From an uncultured Croceitalea sp. (GTDB lineage Bacteria > Bacteroidota > Bacteroidia > Flavobacteriales > Flavobacteriaceae): DNA of 64,000 nt. Below the pieces are notes generated by a model. The model saw only the letters and a program-made list of their open reading frames with translations. It did no database searches and had not been told where the DNA came from. The stretch lies in NCBI GenBank assembly GCA_947494805.1, contig CANLWK010000001.1:124001-188000 (forward strand). Reading direction: 5' to 3'. The position numbers and the translations under genes were made by a program. Positions 1-8,403 of the stretch are shown one piece after another (within the stretch, counting starts at the first letter, position 1; each line of letters opens with the position of its first letter).

Positions 1-354
1 ACACTGTTGGGCGAAGAAGGAACTAATCTTTCCGGAGGACAAAAACAGCTCATTGCTTTGGCAAGGACTCTATTTAAAAAACCGCAACTATTAATTTTGG
101 ACGAAGCAACTTCTGCCATGGATATTGAAATGGAGCAATTTGTATTAAACCTTTTGAAAAGAATTCAAAACAAAATGTGTATCGTTTTCATAACACATCG
201 CCTACATATATTGAGAGGTTTGACCGATAACATTTATGTGCTAGAAAACGGTACTGTTTCTGCAACAGGAAATCATAATCAGCTTATAGCTTCTGATAAT
301 CTATACGCGCGGTATTGGAATAACTTTCTTCCTGAAAACTTAAAATCTCGATAG
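1..354 (+). CDS. ABC transporter ATP-binding domain, C-terminal part (5' end outside window)
   Basis: Only the last 117 residues are present; the frame is open from base 1. They form the second half of an ABC nucleotide-binding domain: signature motif LSGGQKQ, Walker B LLILDEATSAMD with D-loop, and H-loop VFITHRL. The helical tail ends about 35 residues later, as in exporters where the ATPase is the C-terminal domain of a membrane-spanning half-transporter. The wording of the signature and Walker B region resembles bacteriocin/peptide or type I secretion exporters, but the diagnostic N-terminal domains are missing, so the substrate cannot be named. An internal TTG at 7 is not the real start. 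Confidence 0.85.
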   Translation, partial: TLLGEEGTNLSGGQKQLIALARTLFKKPQLLILDEATSAMDIEMEQFVLNLLKRIQNKMCIVFITHRLHILRGLTDNIYVLENGTVSATGNHNQLIASDNLYARYWNNFLPENLKSR

Positions 355-441
355 GTTTTTAATCTTTATGCTTTTCAGAAGCTTCGTACGGATTTATATG
401 AACAGTATAGATCTAATGTTAATTCTCGTGCCAAAGGGCAG

Positions 442-1044
442 TTAAGGCTCTTTTCTATGTTTTGAAAAACCCGTCAGAAGCCTTACGGTCAAACCAATAG
501 CTCTGGTGTTGACATTGTTCGCCATCTCCGTCTGGTTGTCAGTGGCCAATTGGTTCAAAGTTTTGCCAGCATCAAAACCGGTATAGGTCAAATAAATACC
601 TGTTTTACCTTTTCTTTCGCGCCCAGAAAACTTGTCACCAAGTGAAAATGACCAAAAATTGAATTTCTGTGTCGCTTTTTGAGTAATGGCGGTATTTTCA
701 GAGGATGCTTCATCTCGTTCGGAGGCCTGGTTTCCCCAATGGTATTTAGGAATAAGGGCATATCTCACCGCAGTGTCATCAAGAAACAGCTTAGGTCCAA
801 GACCGCCTACCCATGAACTAAAGCTTTCTTCAGCATTGCTTCCGAAATAAAATGTTGCATCAATCTCAGGAGCTATGAATTTATAGGTAAAGAGCTCAGC
901 GCCGGCTGCAAGATTGAAATAGGTATTTGACTTTAAATCACTGTTGTAAAACCCAGAAAATGAGATGTAGGCCTCGGGGGTGCGTATTTGTGAAAATGCC
1001 AAGGTGCTGTAAAGTGTGAAAATAAGGAAGATGGTCGGTTTCAT
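442..1044 (-). CDS. Secreted protein of unknown function, possibly outer-membrane beta-barrel
   Basis: Two hundred residues. I chose the ATG at 1044 because it gives a clean Sec signal peptide (MKPTIFLIFTLYSTLAFSQ) with likely cleavage after residue 17-18; an ATG 21 bases upstream would only add seven polar residues. The mature part alternates short hydrophobic and polar strands rich in Tyr, Phe and Gly, such as FNLAAGAELFTYKF and WVGGLGPKLFL, as in small outer-membrane beta-barrels. No family is recognised. It is a single gene facing away from the YCII gene, with an intergenic region of about 140 bp shared between them. Confidence 0.6.
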   Translation of the reverse strand: MKPTIFLIFTLYSTLAFSQIRTPEAYISFSGFYNSDLKSNTYFNLAAGAELFTYKFIAPEIDATFYFGSNAEESFSSWVGGLGPKLFLDDTAVRYALIPKYHWGNQASERDEASSENTAITQKATQKFNFWSFSLGDKFSGRERKGKTGIYLTYTGFDAGKTLNQLATDNQTEMANNVNTRAIGLTVRLLTGFSKHRKEP

Positions 1045-1100
1045 GTTCAATAGATTGTCAAACACTATGCCGATTATTTTTCTATAAATTTATAAAGTGT

Positions 1101-1127
1101 TGTCCAAATCTTGATTTGTTGTTCGTC
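1101..1127 (+). promoter_or_regulatory. Putative ECF42-type promoter of the YCII gene
   Basis: TGTCCA at 1101-1106 and CGTC at 1124-1127 are separated by 17 bp. ECF42 sigma factors are reported to recognise TGTCGA in the -35 region and CGA/TC in the -10 region of DGPF/YCII genes; here five of six -35 bases match and the -10 element is complete. It lies about 60 bp before the YCII ATG at 1187, and the ECF42-type gene follows. The assignment is inference from motif and context. Confidence 0.45.
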
Positions 1128-1186
1128 ATAGCTATGAAAACAAATTAGAAACCAGTTTGTCATGGACGAACGTAAAACCAATAGTG

Positions 1187-1540
1187 ATGAGCAATTTTTT
1201 GTATTTATTCAGAGGAGGGGACGAAAGTTTCAACAAATTGTCCCAAGAAGAAAAACAGGCCCACATGGAAGTGTGGGGCCAATGGATGGGCGACCTAAGA
1301 GAAAAAGGCCATTTATTGGATGGCCTCCCCTTGGCCGCGGATGGAAAGGTAGTTGAAAATAGGGGTGAGGTGGTCACCAATGGCCCCTTTGCAGAGGGAG
1401 CTGAAATGGTTGGGGGCTATTTGATCGTATCTGCTAAAAATCTAGACGAGGCTGTTGAGATATCAAAGGGATGTCCCATATTTGATTATGAGGGCAGTAA
1501 TGTTGAGGTTAGGGAAATCTTGACCATGGAGGAGCATTAA
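1187..1540 (+). CDS. YCII-related (DGPF) domain protein
   Basis: A 117-residue single-domain protein of the YCII/DGPF family. The eponymous motif appears as TNGPFAEGAEMVGGYLIV, and the C-terminal half has the usual acidic pattern A.EI.KGCP. I chose the ATG at 1187, just before FLYLFRGG, over a TTG ten codons upstream because the family starts with a beta strand. In many bacteria DGPF proteins are encoded beside and controlled by ECF42 sigma factors, and such a gene starts 72 bp downstream here. The biochemical role of these stand-alone proteins is not settled; YciI itself has been reported to have a hydrolase-like activity. The gene ends before a hairpin terminator. Confidence 0.85.
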   Translation: MSNFLYLFRGGDESFNKLSQEEKQAHMEVWGQWMGDLREKGHLLDGLPLAADGKVVENRGEVVTNGPFAEGAEMVGGYLIVSAKNLDEAVEISKGCPIFDYEGSNVEVREILTMEEH

Positions 1541-1555
1541 ATATTGTTTTATGTC

Positions 1556-1582
1556 AAAAAAGCCTGATTTATCGGGCTTTTT
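1556..1582. terminator. Hairpin terminator between YCII and sigma factor genes
   Basis: The stem GCCTGAT/ATCGGGC has one G-T pair and a two-base loop and is flanked by A5 on the left and T5 on the right, so it could work on both strands. It lies 16 bp after the YCII stop, which means the sigma gene needs read-through or its own promoter in the short remaining gap. Confidence 0.7.
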
Positions 1583-1612
1583 CTATTTTGTAAACACACA
1601 ATAATCTAAACG

Positions 1613-2851
1613 TTGCATCAGCAAGTAGAACATCTTTTTAGAAATGAATATGGTCGCGTGGTATCACTGATGACAAGCAAGTATGGCATTTCAAACTTAG
1701 AGTTGATTGAAGATGTGGTTCAAGACAGCTTTTTGCAAGCCATGAAACTATGGGGATATCAAAAAGTACCTGATAACCCTACGGCATGGTTGTTTCGAGT
1801 GGCCAAAAATAAGTTGATCGATAATTTCAGAAGAAGTAAGAAGATAAATTATGTAGCAGACTATATAAAAGATGAAGAAGACACTGTAGCAGAACTGACG
1901 AACAACGACGAAATAAATGATAGCGAACTCAAAATGATTTTTGCTTGTTGTCATCCTTCATTAAAACCAGAGTACCAGATAATTCTCAGTTTAAAACTGA
2001 TAGGAGGGTTTAGCAACAAAGAATTGGCCGAGGCATTGCTCAAAAAAGAGGAAACGGTAGCCAAATCGTTTACGCGTGCTAAAAAACAATTCAAAGAGCA
2101 CGTGCAACTTTTGAAAGTTCCAGTGCAGATGGCATTACAATCACGGTTGTTCATTGTGCTACGGGTAATCTATTTGCTGTTTACCGAAGGATATGATGCG
2201 ACAACAGGCTCTCAAGTGCTCAAGCGTGATATCTGTTACGAGGCTTTGCGATTGGCTTTGTTACTTCAAAAGAATGTATACTGCCAACATCCAAATTTAG
2301 AGGCATTGATTGCCCTAATGTGTTTTCATGCGGTACGTTTTGATGCGCGCTTGAACGAAGATGGTGAGCTGGTGACACTAGAGCATCAAGATCGCTCAAA
2401 GTACAATCAAGAGCTTTTCGTCATTGGGGCACGTCATCTTGAAAATGCGGGTACCCAGACCAAAATTCCTTCAAGGTATCATTTAGAAGCAGCTGTATCG
2501 TACTACCATTGTGCTGCCAAATCATTCAACGAAACGGATTGGGCAGCAATATTAGAACTTTATGATTTACAGCTAAAGACCCAATACTCACCGATGGCAG
2601 CGCTCAATAGAATTATGCCATTGTCAAAGGTAAAAGGAGCTGCCCATGCCCTATCTGAGCTAGATAAGCTTGAACATAATAATGCCTACGAAAGTGTAGG
2701 GCTCTTCTTTGCCATAAAAGCCGAATTGTTGGCCGAACTGCACAAAGACCATAAATTCCATTTAGAAAAGGCCATTGACCTTACCGAAAACGAATTGGTC
2801 AAAAAGCATTTATCAAAGAAATTGAAAGTAGCTACTGAAGGCCTTAAATAA
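1613..2851 (+). CDS. ECF42-type RNA polymerase sigma factor with C-terminal extension
   Basis: A 412-residue protein, far longer than ordinary ECF sigma factors (about 180). Region sigma-2 covers roughly residues 5-80 (EDVVQDSFLQAMKLW, AWLFRVAKNKLIDNFRR). Sigma-4 covers 105-165 (LKPEYQIILSLKLIGGFSNKELAEAL in two helices). A C-terminal extension of about 240 residues includes a DUF6596-like stretch (VLRVIYLLFTEGYDATTG) and TPR-like helices. This architecture and the adjacent DGPF gene define the ECF42 group, which has no anti-sigma factor; the extension is thought to be needed for function. An in-frame TAA one codon upstream leaves TTG at 1613 as the only start that preserves the family N-terminus. 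The 3' end overlaps the convergent neighbour by 8 bp. Confidence 0.88.
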   Translation: MHQQVEHLFRNEYGRVVSLMTSKYGISNLELIEDVVQDSFLQAMKLWGYQKVPDNPTAWLFRVAKNKLIDNFRRSKKINYVADYIKDEEDTVAELTNNDEINDSELKMIFACCHPSLKPEYQIILSLKLIGGFSNKELAEALLKKEETVAKSFTRAKKQFKEHVQLLKVPVQMALQSRLFIVLRVIYLLFTEGYDATTGSQVLKRDICYEALRLALLLQKNVYCQHPNLEALIALMCFHAVRFDARLNEDGELVTLEHQDRSKYNQELFVIGARHLENAGTQTKIPSRYHLEAAVSYYHCAAKSFNETDWAAILELYDLQLKTQYSPMAALNRIMPLSKVKGAAHALSELDKLEHNNAYESVGLFFAIKAELLAELHKDHKFHLEKAIDLTENELVKKHLSKKLKVATEGLK

Positions 2852-4871
2852 ACTTGACGAAAAGCTTCTCACCATCATTGATCAATTTCTTGACCACAGT
2901 TCTGCCCTGTGCTTTGATATGGATCTGTAGCTTCTCATTAAGGCGTTGTATGGAGATATCCATAGGTTTTCCTGATATATAGACGTTGTTCAGTGATAAG
3001 AAATTCCAATCTTCCGGTAGGCTTGGTGAAAGTTGGGTAGTTTTGAAACCTAACGGTTCAATACCCAGTAAACCTTCGGTCAGAATACGGCAATATAAAG
3101 CACTTTCTGCAGAAAGGTGCTGCATATTGTTTTCAGGATAAGCCTCTATAGCGTAGGGCACATGATCCCCCAACAATCTCTTTTGGGAGTAATCATGTAG
3201 TTTTTGGTATGCCAAGTTGACTTCTCCAACGCGCATTGCACCCCTAAGGGCATATAGCGTTGCCCTATCCCAAAAAATGGCATCTTCAATAGGCACATCT
3301 GGATTTAACTCGACCAGTACGCCGTTTTCCGTCCAAAGTCTTTCAAAAAGTGCAGTCAGGGTATCTTCTTTGCGCTGGTCAATACCCATGGTCAATGGCA
3401 GGCATATCCAATGGCGAAGCATTCGGTTTTCTTTGAAATATTTATACGTTTCCAACCCATCCATTGTAGCACCAAAATAATCTTCAACAACATTTTTCAT
3501 AACGGTTGCACGACGTTCGTATAGTTTTGACTTCGCCGTTAATCCCAATTCTTTTGCTAGACGTGATGCATATTTCAGACCCCCATAGTATAGCGTTGAG
3601 GTTGAGAGGTTGGCCGTACCGGTTTCAATACGCCCTTCCATTTCATCAGATTCAGACTGTACCGCGCCGTCTTGGTTACGCATTTTATGACAGTAATTGA
3701 TGGACCACTGGACCAAAGGCCATAGTGTTTGTGCTTCTTGTCTATCTCCTGAGGCCAGTAAATACAATGAGGTGCCATAGGCAATCATTGCAGCGTCGCC
3801 CCGGTCTAAATGCTTCATCGGAAAATTGCCATCGACCTCAAAGGCATAAGGAATGTGGGTGTCCGTTTCAGGAATATTGGCCAAAAACTTTTCATAGGTA
3901 TTGTAAGCAGCGACGCTGCCTTTTGGGTAGCCCAGATAAGGAAAAAATGGGCCGCTATATTCTACTTGATCATTGGCCCAGATACCAACATAATAATTAC
4001 CGCCCCCTGGCGAGTGTACCAAGCCCATTGACGAATCAAAAATACTTTCGGCAGCCCTTATTTTTGAAAAGTAGAACAAGGTGTTGATAATACTATCCGG
4101 AGTTTTAAGTTGAAGCTTCTCATATACTTCGGTCAAAAATGCATCGCGCTGTTTTTGGGCCGTTTCAAAATTGAAACTGCTTTTTGGTTCTTCGTTCAAG
4201 GTTGCACCATAGTAAATCGGGAAGCTGTAGGTAGATTCAGGTGCCAGTACCAAAGAGTCTTTTGCCGTACTGAAAACATGGTGGCTGTATGTACCTTTAT
4301 AACCCAATTGGGATTGCTTGAAATCAACATTTGAAAATTCTACGTTTTGACGGTCTTTTGAAATGTTCTTTACCTGCCATTCTTCTACCAAATAGCGGTC
4401 TTCCATAGAGGGATAAAACACTTTGGTTACCTGAATTCCATCTACTGGAGTACAGAAAAATGTTACTTTTCCTGATAGTTGAACAGAATCAATTTTTGCG
4501 GGAACAATGATTTTATTGCCAAGTTTGATGTAGGGTGAAACATCATCTTTGATAGTTCTTCTAAAATAGGCTCGATATTTTTTCCAGTCAGGTTCATTTG
4601 ATTTATTATAAGTACGTAATTGTGGAAAAATGACATCGCGTGAAATCAAAAGGTTTCGCAGTGAATCTACCTCATAATAGAGTATGGCCGAGACTTTTCT
4701 GCCCGATAGTTCAATATGGTCATTGTGCGGCAATCGGTCTTCTACAGTGACATCCCAAACAATACTCTTTTCGGTATTGATGTTCCAAAAGTTTTGGTTG
4801 ATGGTGTCTTGGGCAAAAGCCATCGTAAAAAAGGCTACCGTTAAGCAGCCTGTAACACAAATCTTTTTCAT
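2844..4871 (-). CDS. Secreted six-hairpin glycosidase-like protein
   Basis: About 675 residues with a Sec signal peptide (MKKICVTGCLTVAFFTMAFAQ). I chose the ATG at 4871, which starts this peptide; another ATG at 4886 would add five residues. An N-terminal beta-rich domain (to about residue 250) is followed by a helical domain with Trp/Tyr-rich motifs such as GGGNYYVGIWANDQVEYSG, DRGDAAMIAYGTSLYLLASGD and WDRATLYALRGAMRVGE. This is the layout of (alpha/alpha)6-barrel glycoside hydrolases, and acidic residues in WANDQVE and DEMEGRIETG are candidate catalytic or substrate-binding residues. I cannot assign a GH family or substrate. It follows the Gfo/Idh gene within 4-19 bp, so both probably act on one sugar in the periplasm. 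Confidence 0.7.
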   Translation of the reverse strand: MKKICVTGCLTVAFFTMAFAQDTINQNFWNINTEKSIVWDVTVEDRLPHNDHIELSGRKVSAILYYEVDSLRNLLISRDVIFPQLRTYNKSNEPDWKKYRAYFRRTIKDDVSPYIKLGNKIIVPAKIDSVQLSGKVTFFCTPVDGIQVTKVFYPSMEDRYLVEEWQVKNISKDRQNVEFSNVDFKQSQLGYKGTYSHHVFSTAKDSLVLAPESTYSFPIYYGATLNEEPKSSFNFETAQKQRDAFLTEVYEKLQLKTPDSIINTLFYFSKIRAAESIFDSSMGLVHSPGGGNYYVGIWANDQVEYSGPFFPYLGYPKGSVAAYNTYEKFLANIPETDTHIPYAFEVDGNFPMKHLDRGDAAMIAYGTSLYLLASGDRQEAQTLWPLVQWSINYCHKMRNQDGAVQSESDEMEGRIETGTANLSTSTLYYGGLKYASRLAKELGLTAKSKLYERRATVMKNVVEDYFGATMDGLETYKYFKENRMLRHWICLPLTMGIDQRKEDTLTALFERLWTENGVLVELNPDVPIEDAIFWDRATLYALRGAMRVGEVNLAYQKLHDYSQKRLLGDHVPYAIEAYPENNMQHLSAESALYCRILTEGLLGIEPLGFKTTQLSPSLPEDWNFLSLNNVYISGKPMDISIQRLNEKLQIHIKAQGRTVVKKLINDGEKLFVKFI

Positions 4872-4889
4872 GGTTCTAAAACTCATTCT

Positions 4890-6314
4890 TTATGCAAGCT
4901 CCCAACCTTTGCGATAGGCGCGGGTGACCCATTCATTGGCTTTTTCGTAGTTTGTGATTTTCATGTTCTCACCATCCCAAAGTAATTTTCGACGTCCCGG
5001 ATATTCATAAGGGGCCCAATCGCCAACTTTTTTGCCAGGTTTCAATCGTTTATACTGGTAGGCCTTCACTGCAAGATTGCCCATTAGTACCGTTTCGGTC
5101 AACGGACCAGCCTTTGCAAAATCGGAAGATGTAGCAGCACCATTTAAACAGCCGTCAACAAAGTTGGCAATATGCCCATCCATACCATTTGGAATTCTTG
5201 AATACTTAGGTGCCGGTGCTTTGTACAGGCCCATCATATCTGTAGGTAGCAAGCGTGCGTTTCGAGAATAGGTGTCTGTTACAATAGTGCCTTTATCGCC
5301 GTACATGACCGTACCACCACCACCGTCACCGACGGTTTCTCCATCTTTCAATTCATCGGGAAGATCAGGTTTTAGTCCGCCATCATACCAATTCAATTGA
5401 ATATCGCCGTGATGGTCATGCTTAAACTTCAAATGGATTTTTGACGACGGAGGGCAAGACGGACTGTAATCGGCCTCAACAAAATCGCCTACCCAAACAG
5501 TAGTGCAACTGGCCTCTGCCTCGGTAGGGTAACCCAAATCCAGCACACTGAACGGGGTTTCCATAATATGGCATCCCATATCCCCTAAGGCACCTGTGCC
5601 AAAATCCCACCAACCTCTCCACTTAAAAGGTAAGTAAGCCGCGTTGTAGTCACGCATGGCCGCGGGACCTAGCCATAGGTCCCAATCCAATTCTTTGGGT
5701 ATCCGTTCTTTTTTAATGGGAACCGGAACGCCTTGGGGCCAAACAGGTCTGTTGGTCCAACAATCAATAGTGTGTATTTTTCCAATAATGCCCGACTCAA
5801 CCCATTCGCGGGCAATGCGGCTGTCATCGCTAGAAGCTCCTTGATTGCCCATTTGTGTAACAATGCCGTTTTCTGCAGCTACTTTGGTCATCAATCGGGC
5901 TTCATGAATATTATGGGTCAATGGCTTTTCAACATAGGCATGTTTCTTTTCGCGCATAAAGGGTAGTGCAATCGTGGCATGGGTATGGTCTGGGGTAGCG
6001 ACCATTACCGCGTCAATATCGTTGAGGTGTTGGTCATAGACTTTTCTATAATCCTTGAAGCGCTTTACATCAGGAAAGGCTTCATAGGTCCCTTTGGCCC
6101 TGCGATCATCGACATCACAGAACGCTACAAATTTCACTTTTTGGGTACCCGCCAACCCTTGAATTACACCATTTCCCCTTCCGCCGACACCAAAGGCGCC
6201 AACATAGAGCGTGTCACTGGGCGGCACATGGTTTTTTCCTAAAACAAAACTGGGTACAATGGTAAATGCCGCCGTAGAAGCTGTTGCATTTTTAATGAAT
6301 TTTCTTCGTTGCAT
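4890..6314 (-). CDS. Tat-exported Gfo/Idh/MocA family oxidoreductase
   Basis: A 474-residue NAD(P)-type sugar oxidoreductase. The ATG at 6314 is chosen because it opens directly into a twin-arginine signal (QRRKFIKN, then a small/hydrophobic stretch ending near PSFVLG). The Rossmann fold follows (VGAFGVGGRGNGVIQGL), with the family motif YVEKPLTHN around residue 130 and the WDLWLGPA, DMGCHIMETPF and GDKGTI segments of the C-terminal domain. Such exported members carry a tightly bound cofactor and often act on glycosides in Bacteroidota. The gene is nearly contiguous with the downstream glycosidase-like gene. A longer open frame to 6461 exists but lacks signal-peptide character. Substrate unknown. 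Confidence 0.88.
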   Translation of the reverse strand: MQRRKFIKNATASTAAFTIVPSFVLGKNHVPPSDTLYVGAFGVGGRGNGVIQGLAGTQKVKFVAFCDVDDRRAKGTYEAFPDVKRFKDYRKVYDQHLNDIDAVMVATPDHTHATIALPFMREKKHAYVEKPLTHNIHEARLMTKVAAENGIVTQMGNQGASSDDSRIAREWVESGIIGKIHTIDCWTNRPVWPQGVPVPIKKERIPKELDWDLWLGPAAMRDYNAAYLPFKWRGWWDFGTGALGDMGCHIMETPFSVLDLGYPTEAEASCTTVWVGDFVEADYSPSCPPSSKIHLKFKHDHHGDIQLNWYDGGLKPDLPDELKDGETVGDGGGGTVMYGDKGTIVTDTYSRNARLLPTDMMGLYKAPAPKYSRIPNGMDGHIANFVDGCLNGAATSSDFAKAGPLTETVLMGNLAVKAYQYKRLKPGKKVGDWAPYEYPGRRKLLWDGENMKITNYEKANEWVTRAYRKGWELA

Positions 6315-6381
6315 GTTGATGAAATTAGTTGATGCCTTGAAGATAGTGAAAACAGCACTTAAATTAAATAGTGTAGCAGCT

Positions 6382-7047
6382 TTAGAATTCGTTTTTACCC
6401 TGCCATTCGGCATAGAACTGTGATAAGAACCCGAGCATAAACTCATGTCGTTGTTCGGCAATTTTTTTGCCCGTTTTAGTGTTCATTTGGTCTTTGAGCA
6501 GCAGTAGTTTTTCGTAAAAGTGATTGATGGTCGGGGCGCTTGACCTTTTATACTCTTCTTTGGCCATGTCTAGTTTTGGGGCAATATTTGGGTCGTACAT
6601 GACACGGTTTTTGTACCCTCCATAGTTGAAAGCACGGGCGATACCAATGGCGCCAATAGCGTCAAGCCGGTCAGCATCTTGAACTACTTGCAATTCTTTG
6701 GAGCTGAATTTTTTGGCATCTTTATCCAAAGAATTTTTAAAAGACATATGTTTTATAATATTGACTATATGCTCAATTTGCTTTTTGTCAAAACTGATGG
6801 AATTCAAAAAATTACGAGCCATATTGGGGCCAATTTGTTCGTCGCCATCATGAAATTTTGGATCCGCAATATCATGCAGTAAGGCTGCTAAACTGACAAC
6901 CAATACATCTACCGTTTCATCTTTGGCCAATAATAGGGTATTGTTGAAGACCCGTTGAATATGAAACCAGTCATGTCCGCCCTCAGCATCTTTTAGTGTG
7001 TTTTTTACGAATTTGATCGTAGTTTCTATGATTTCGGTATTGGTCAT
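6382..7047 (-). CDS. HD domain phosphohydrolase
   Basis: A 221-residue soluble HD-superfamily protein resembling the YedJ/YpgQ group of small metal-dependent phosphohydrolases. Metal ligands are visible: GGHDWFHIQRV (H25, H29), LLHDIADPKF (H58, D59), and the downstream QDADRLDAIGAIGIARAF with the conserved Asp. Members of this group act on nucleotides or related phosphate esters; the substrate here cannot be read from sequence. Its start codon overlaps the end of the acyltransferase gene by 4 bp (7044-7047), so the two are translationally coupled. Confidence 0.85.
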   Translation of the reverse strand: MTNTEIIETTIKFVKNTLKDAEGGHDWFHIQRVFNNTLLLAKDETVDVLVVSLAALLHDIADPKFHDGDEQIGPNMARNFLNSISFDKKQIEHIVNIIKHMSFKNSLDKDAKKFSSKELQVVQDADRLDAIGAIGIARAFNYGGYKNRVMYDPNIAPKLDMAKEEYKRSSAPTINHFYEKLLLLKDQMNTKTGKKIAEQRHEFMLGFLSQFYAEWQGKNEF

Positions 7048-7781
7048 TTGTCAACAATTATATCACGGGTTATGAGATGCTCGACTTTTTGAATAAGGGC
7101 GTCGGCATCTGTAGAGTTTTCTATGGGCTTATGAACTTTGAATTTTAGATAAGCTCCGAGGCCCATTGGAAATTGGCCATACCGCAATAGTTTCCAAGAG
7201 TTGTTGATGGTTATGGGCACGATAAGTGCTGAGGGTGATTTTCGCATCAACATTTTTAGCCCCATGGGTTTAAAGGGTTTTGGCTGGCCTGTTCGGCTGC
7301 GGGTGCCTTCAGGAAAAATCACCGCGCTTCTATGGTGCTCTTCAATGTAACTGCCCAATTGCCCAATTGCCATTATGGCCTGTTTGCCATCTTTACGGTC
7401 AATAAGTGCCGACCCCCCGTTACGAAGATTGTAAGACACGCTTGGTATGCCCTTGCCCAATTCTTTTTTTGCCACAAATTTTGGGTGGTGCTTCCGCATA
7501 TGCCAAATAATGGGAGGAATATCATACATGCTTTGGTGATTGGTGACGATAATCAAAGGTCTGTCGGTTGGTATGTCATGCAGATTGTCAAATCGGTACC
7601 GTGTACCCAAAATATTGGTGCAGCGCATCAAAAACCAATTCAGAACACTTACAGTTTGCTTTTGGGCCTGATAGCCAAAAACATTCAGAGCTATCCACTG
7701 AATGGGGTGAAAAATCACAAGGGTTAAGCCGAAGAATAAAAAGAAAACAAGCGTTATGGGATATGAAAGTAATTTTGCCAT
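7044..7781 (-). CDS. plsC: Lysophospholipid acyltransferase (1-acyl-glycerol-3-phosphate acyltransferase, PlsC family)
   Basis: A 245-residue membrane-associated acyltransferase. The N-terminal membrane helix covers about residues 7-30 (LSYPITLVFFLFFGLTLVIF). Catalytic motif I is NHQSMYD at 81-87 (H82, D87), and motif III is FPEGTRSR followed by the PFKPMG lipid-binding stretch. The family converts lysophosphatidic acid to phosphatidic acid at the inner membrane in glycerophospholipid synthesis. The gene is coupled to the HD phosphohydrolase downstream by a 4-bp overlap. A leftward terminator (7792-7820) sits immediately upstream, so it is probably transcribed separately from the bacilliredoxin gene. 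Some family members acylate other lipids (ornithine or glycine lipids), so the exact substrate is inferred. Confidence 0.88.
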   Translation of the reverse strand: MAKLLSYPITLVFFLFFGLTLVIFHPIQWIALNVFGYQAQKQTVSVLNWFLMRCTNILGTRYRFDNLHDIPTDRPLIIVTNHQSMYDIPPIIWHMRKHHPKFVAKKELGKGIPSVSYNLRNGGSALIDRKDGKQAIMAIGQLGSYIEEHHRSAVIFPEGTRSRTGQPKPFKPMGLKMLMRKSPSALIVPITINNSWKLLRYGQFPMGLGAYLKFKVHKPIENSTDADALIQKVEHLITRDIIVDK

Positions 7782-7791
7782 AGTACAAAAC

Positions 7792-7820
7792 TAAAAAACC
7801 ACCTTGATTGACAAGGTGGT
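7792..7820 (-). terminator. Rho-independent terminator of the bacilliredoxin gene
   Basis: A perfect 9-bp stem ACCACCTTG/CAAGGTGGT with a five-base loop. Read leftward it is followed by T6, which fits termination of the gene ending at 7869. Confidence 0.85.
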
Positions 7821-7868
7821 CTTTGTAATTTGTTTGTTCACTTTAAATATGGACCGGTCGGTCATGAT

Positions 7869-8279
7869 TTAACAATGGTCGTTGTAGGCTTCTATCAGAT
7901 TTTCAGCAATCATTTCAGCCGGACGCCCTTCAATGTGATGTCTTTCGATCATATGTACCAATTCACCGTTTTTGAACAAAGCCATACTTGGCGAAGATGG
8001 AGGGAAAGGTACCATGGCAGCTCTCGCTGTGTTTACCGCTTCGGTATCCACGCCGGCAAAAACGGTGGTCAAATGATCAGGTTTTTTAGGGTTTTGCAAG
8101 CTTAACTTCGCAGCTGGGCGGGCGTTTGCTGCAGCACAACCACAAACTGAATTGACAACCACTAGTGTTGTTCCTTCTTGTTTTAGTGCATTTTCAACGG
8201 CTTCACTGGTATATAATTCTTCAAACCCAGCAACCGCTAGGTCGTTTCGCATAGGTTTTACTAATTCTTCAGGATACAT
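7869..8279 (-). CDS. BrxA/BrxB family bacilliredoxin
   Basis: A 136-residue thioredoxin-fold protein of the YphP/YqiW family. The hallmark CxC redox site is NSVCGCAAANARP (C46, C48). The cis-proline-like segment MVPFPPSSPSMALF and the C-terminal HMIERHHIEGRPAEMIAENL are also as in the family. I chose the ATG at 8279 (MYPEELVKPMRND) since this is the family's usual N-terminus; the frame stays open eight codons further upstream without adding anything. In Firmicutes these proteins remove bacillithiol from oxidised proteins. Whether this organism makes bacillithiol is not shown here, so the thiol partner is inferred. Monocistronic, with its own terminator. Confidence 0.92.
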   Translation of the reverse strand: MYPEELVKPMRNDLAVAGFEELYTSEAVENALKQEGTTLVVVNSVCGCAAANARPAAKLSLQNPKKPDHLTTVFAGVDTEAVNTARAAMVPFPPSSPSMALFKNGELVHMIERHHIEGRPAEMIAENLIEAYNDHC

Positions 8280-8350
8280 AGTCTTATTTTTATTAAGTAG
8301 CAAAGATACGGTTTTTGTAAACTTTTCTTAGGGCCTTAACATTGCCTTAA

Positions 8351-8384
8351 TTGAGTGATATCTACACCCAAACCCCTATCTTTG
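8351..8384 (+). promoter_or_regulatory. Bacteroidota-type promoter for the TerB/DnaJ gene
   Basis: TATCTTTG at 8377-8384 is a perfect TAnnTTTG -7 box. A TTG lies 23 bp upstream at 8351-8353, and the ATG is 20 bp downstream. Confidence 0.5.
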
Positions 8385-8403
8385 AAATTCTAATTTTTTC
8401 AGT

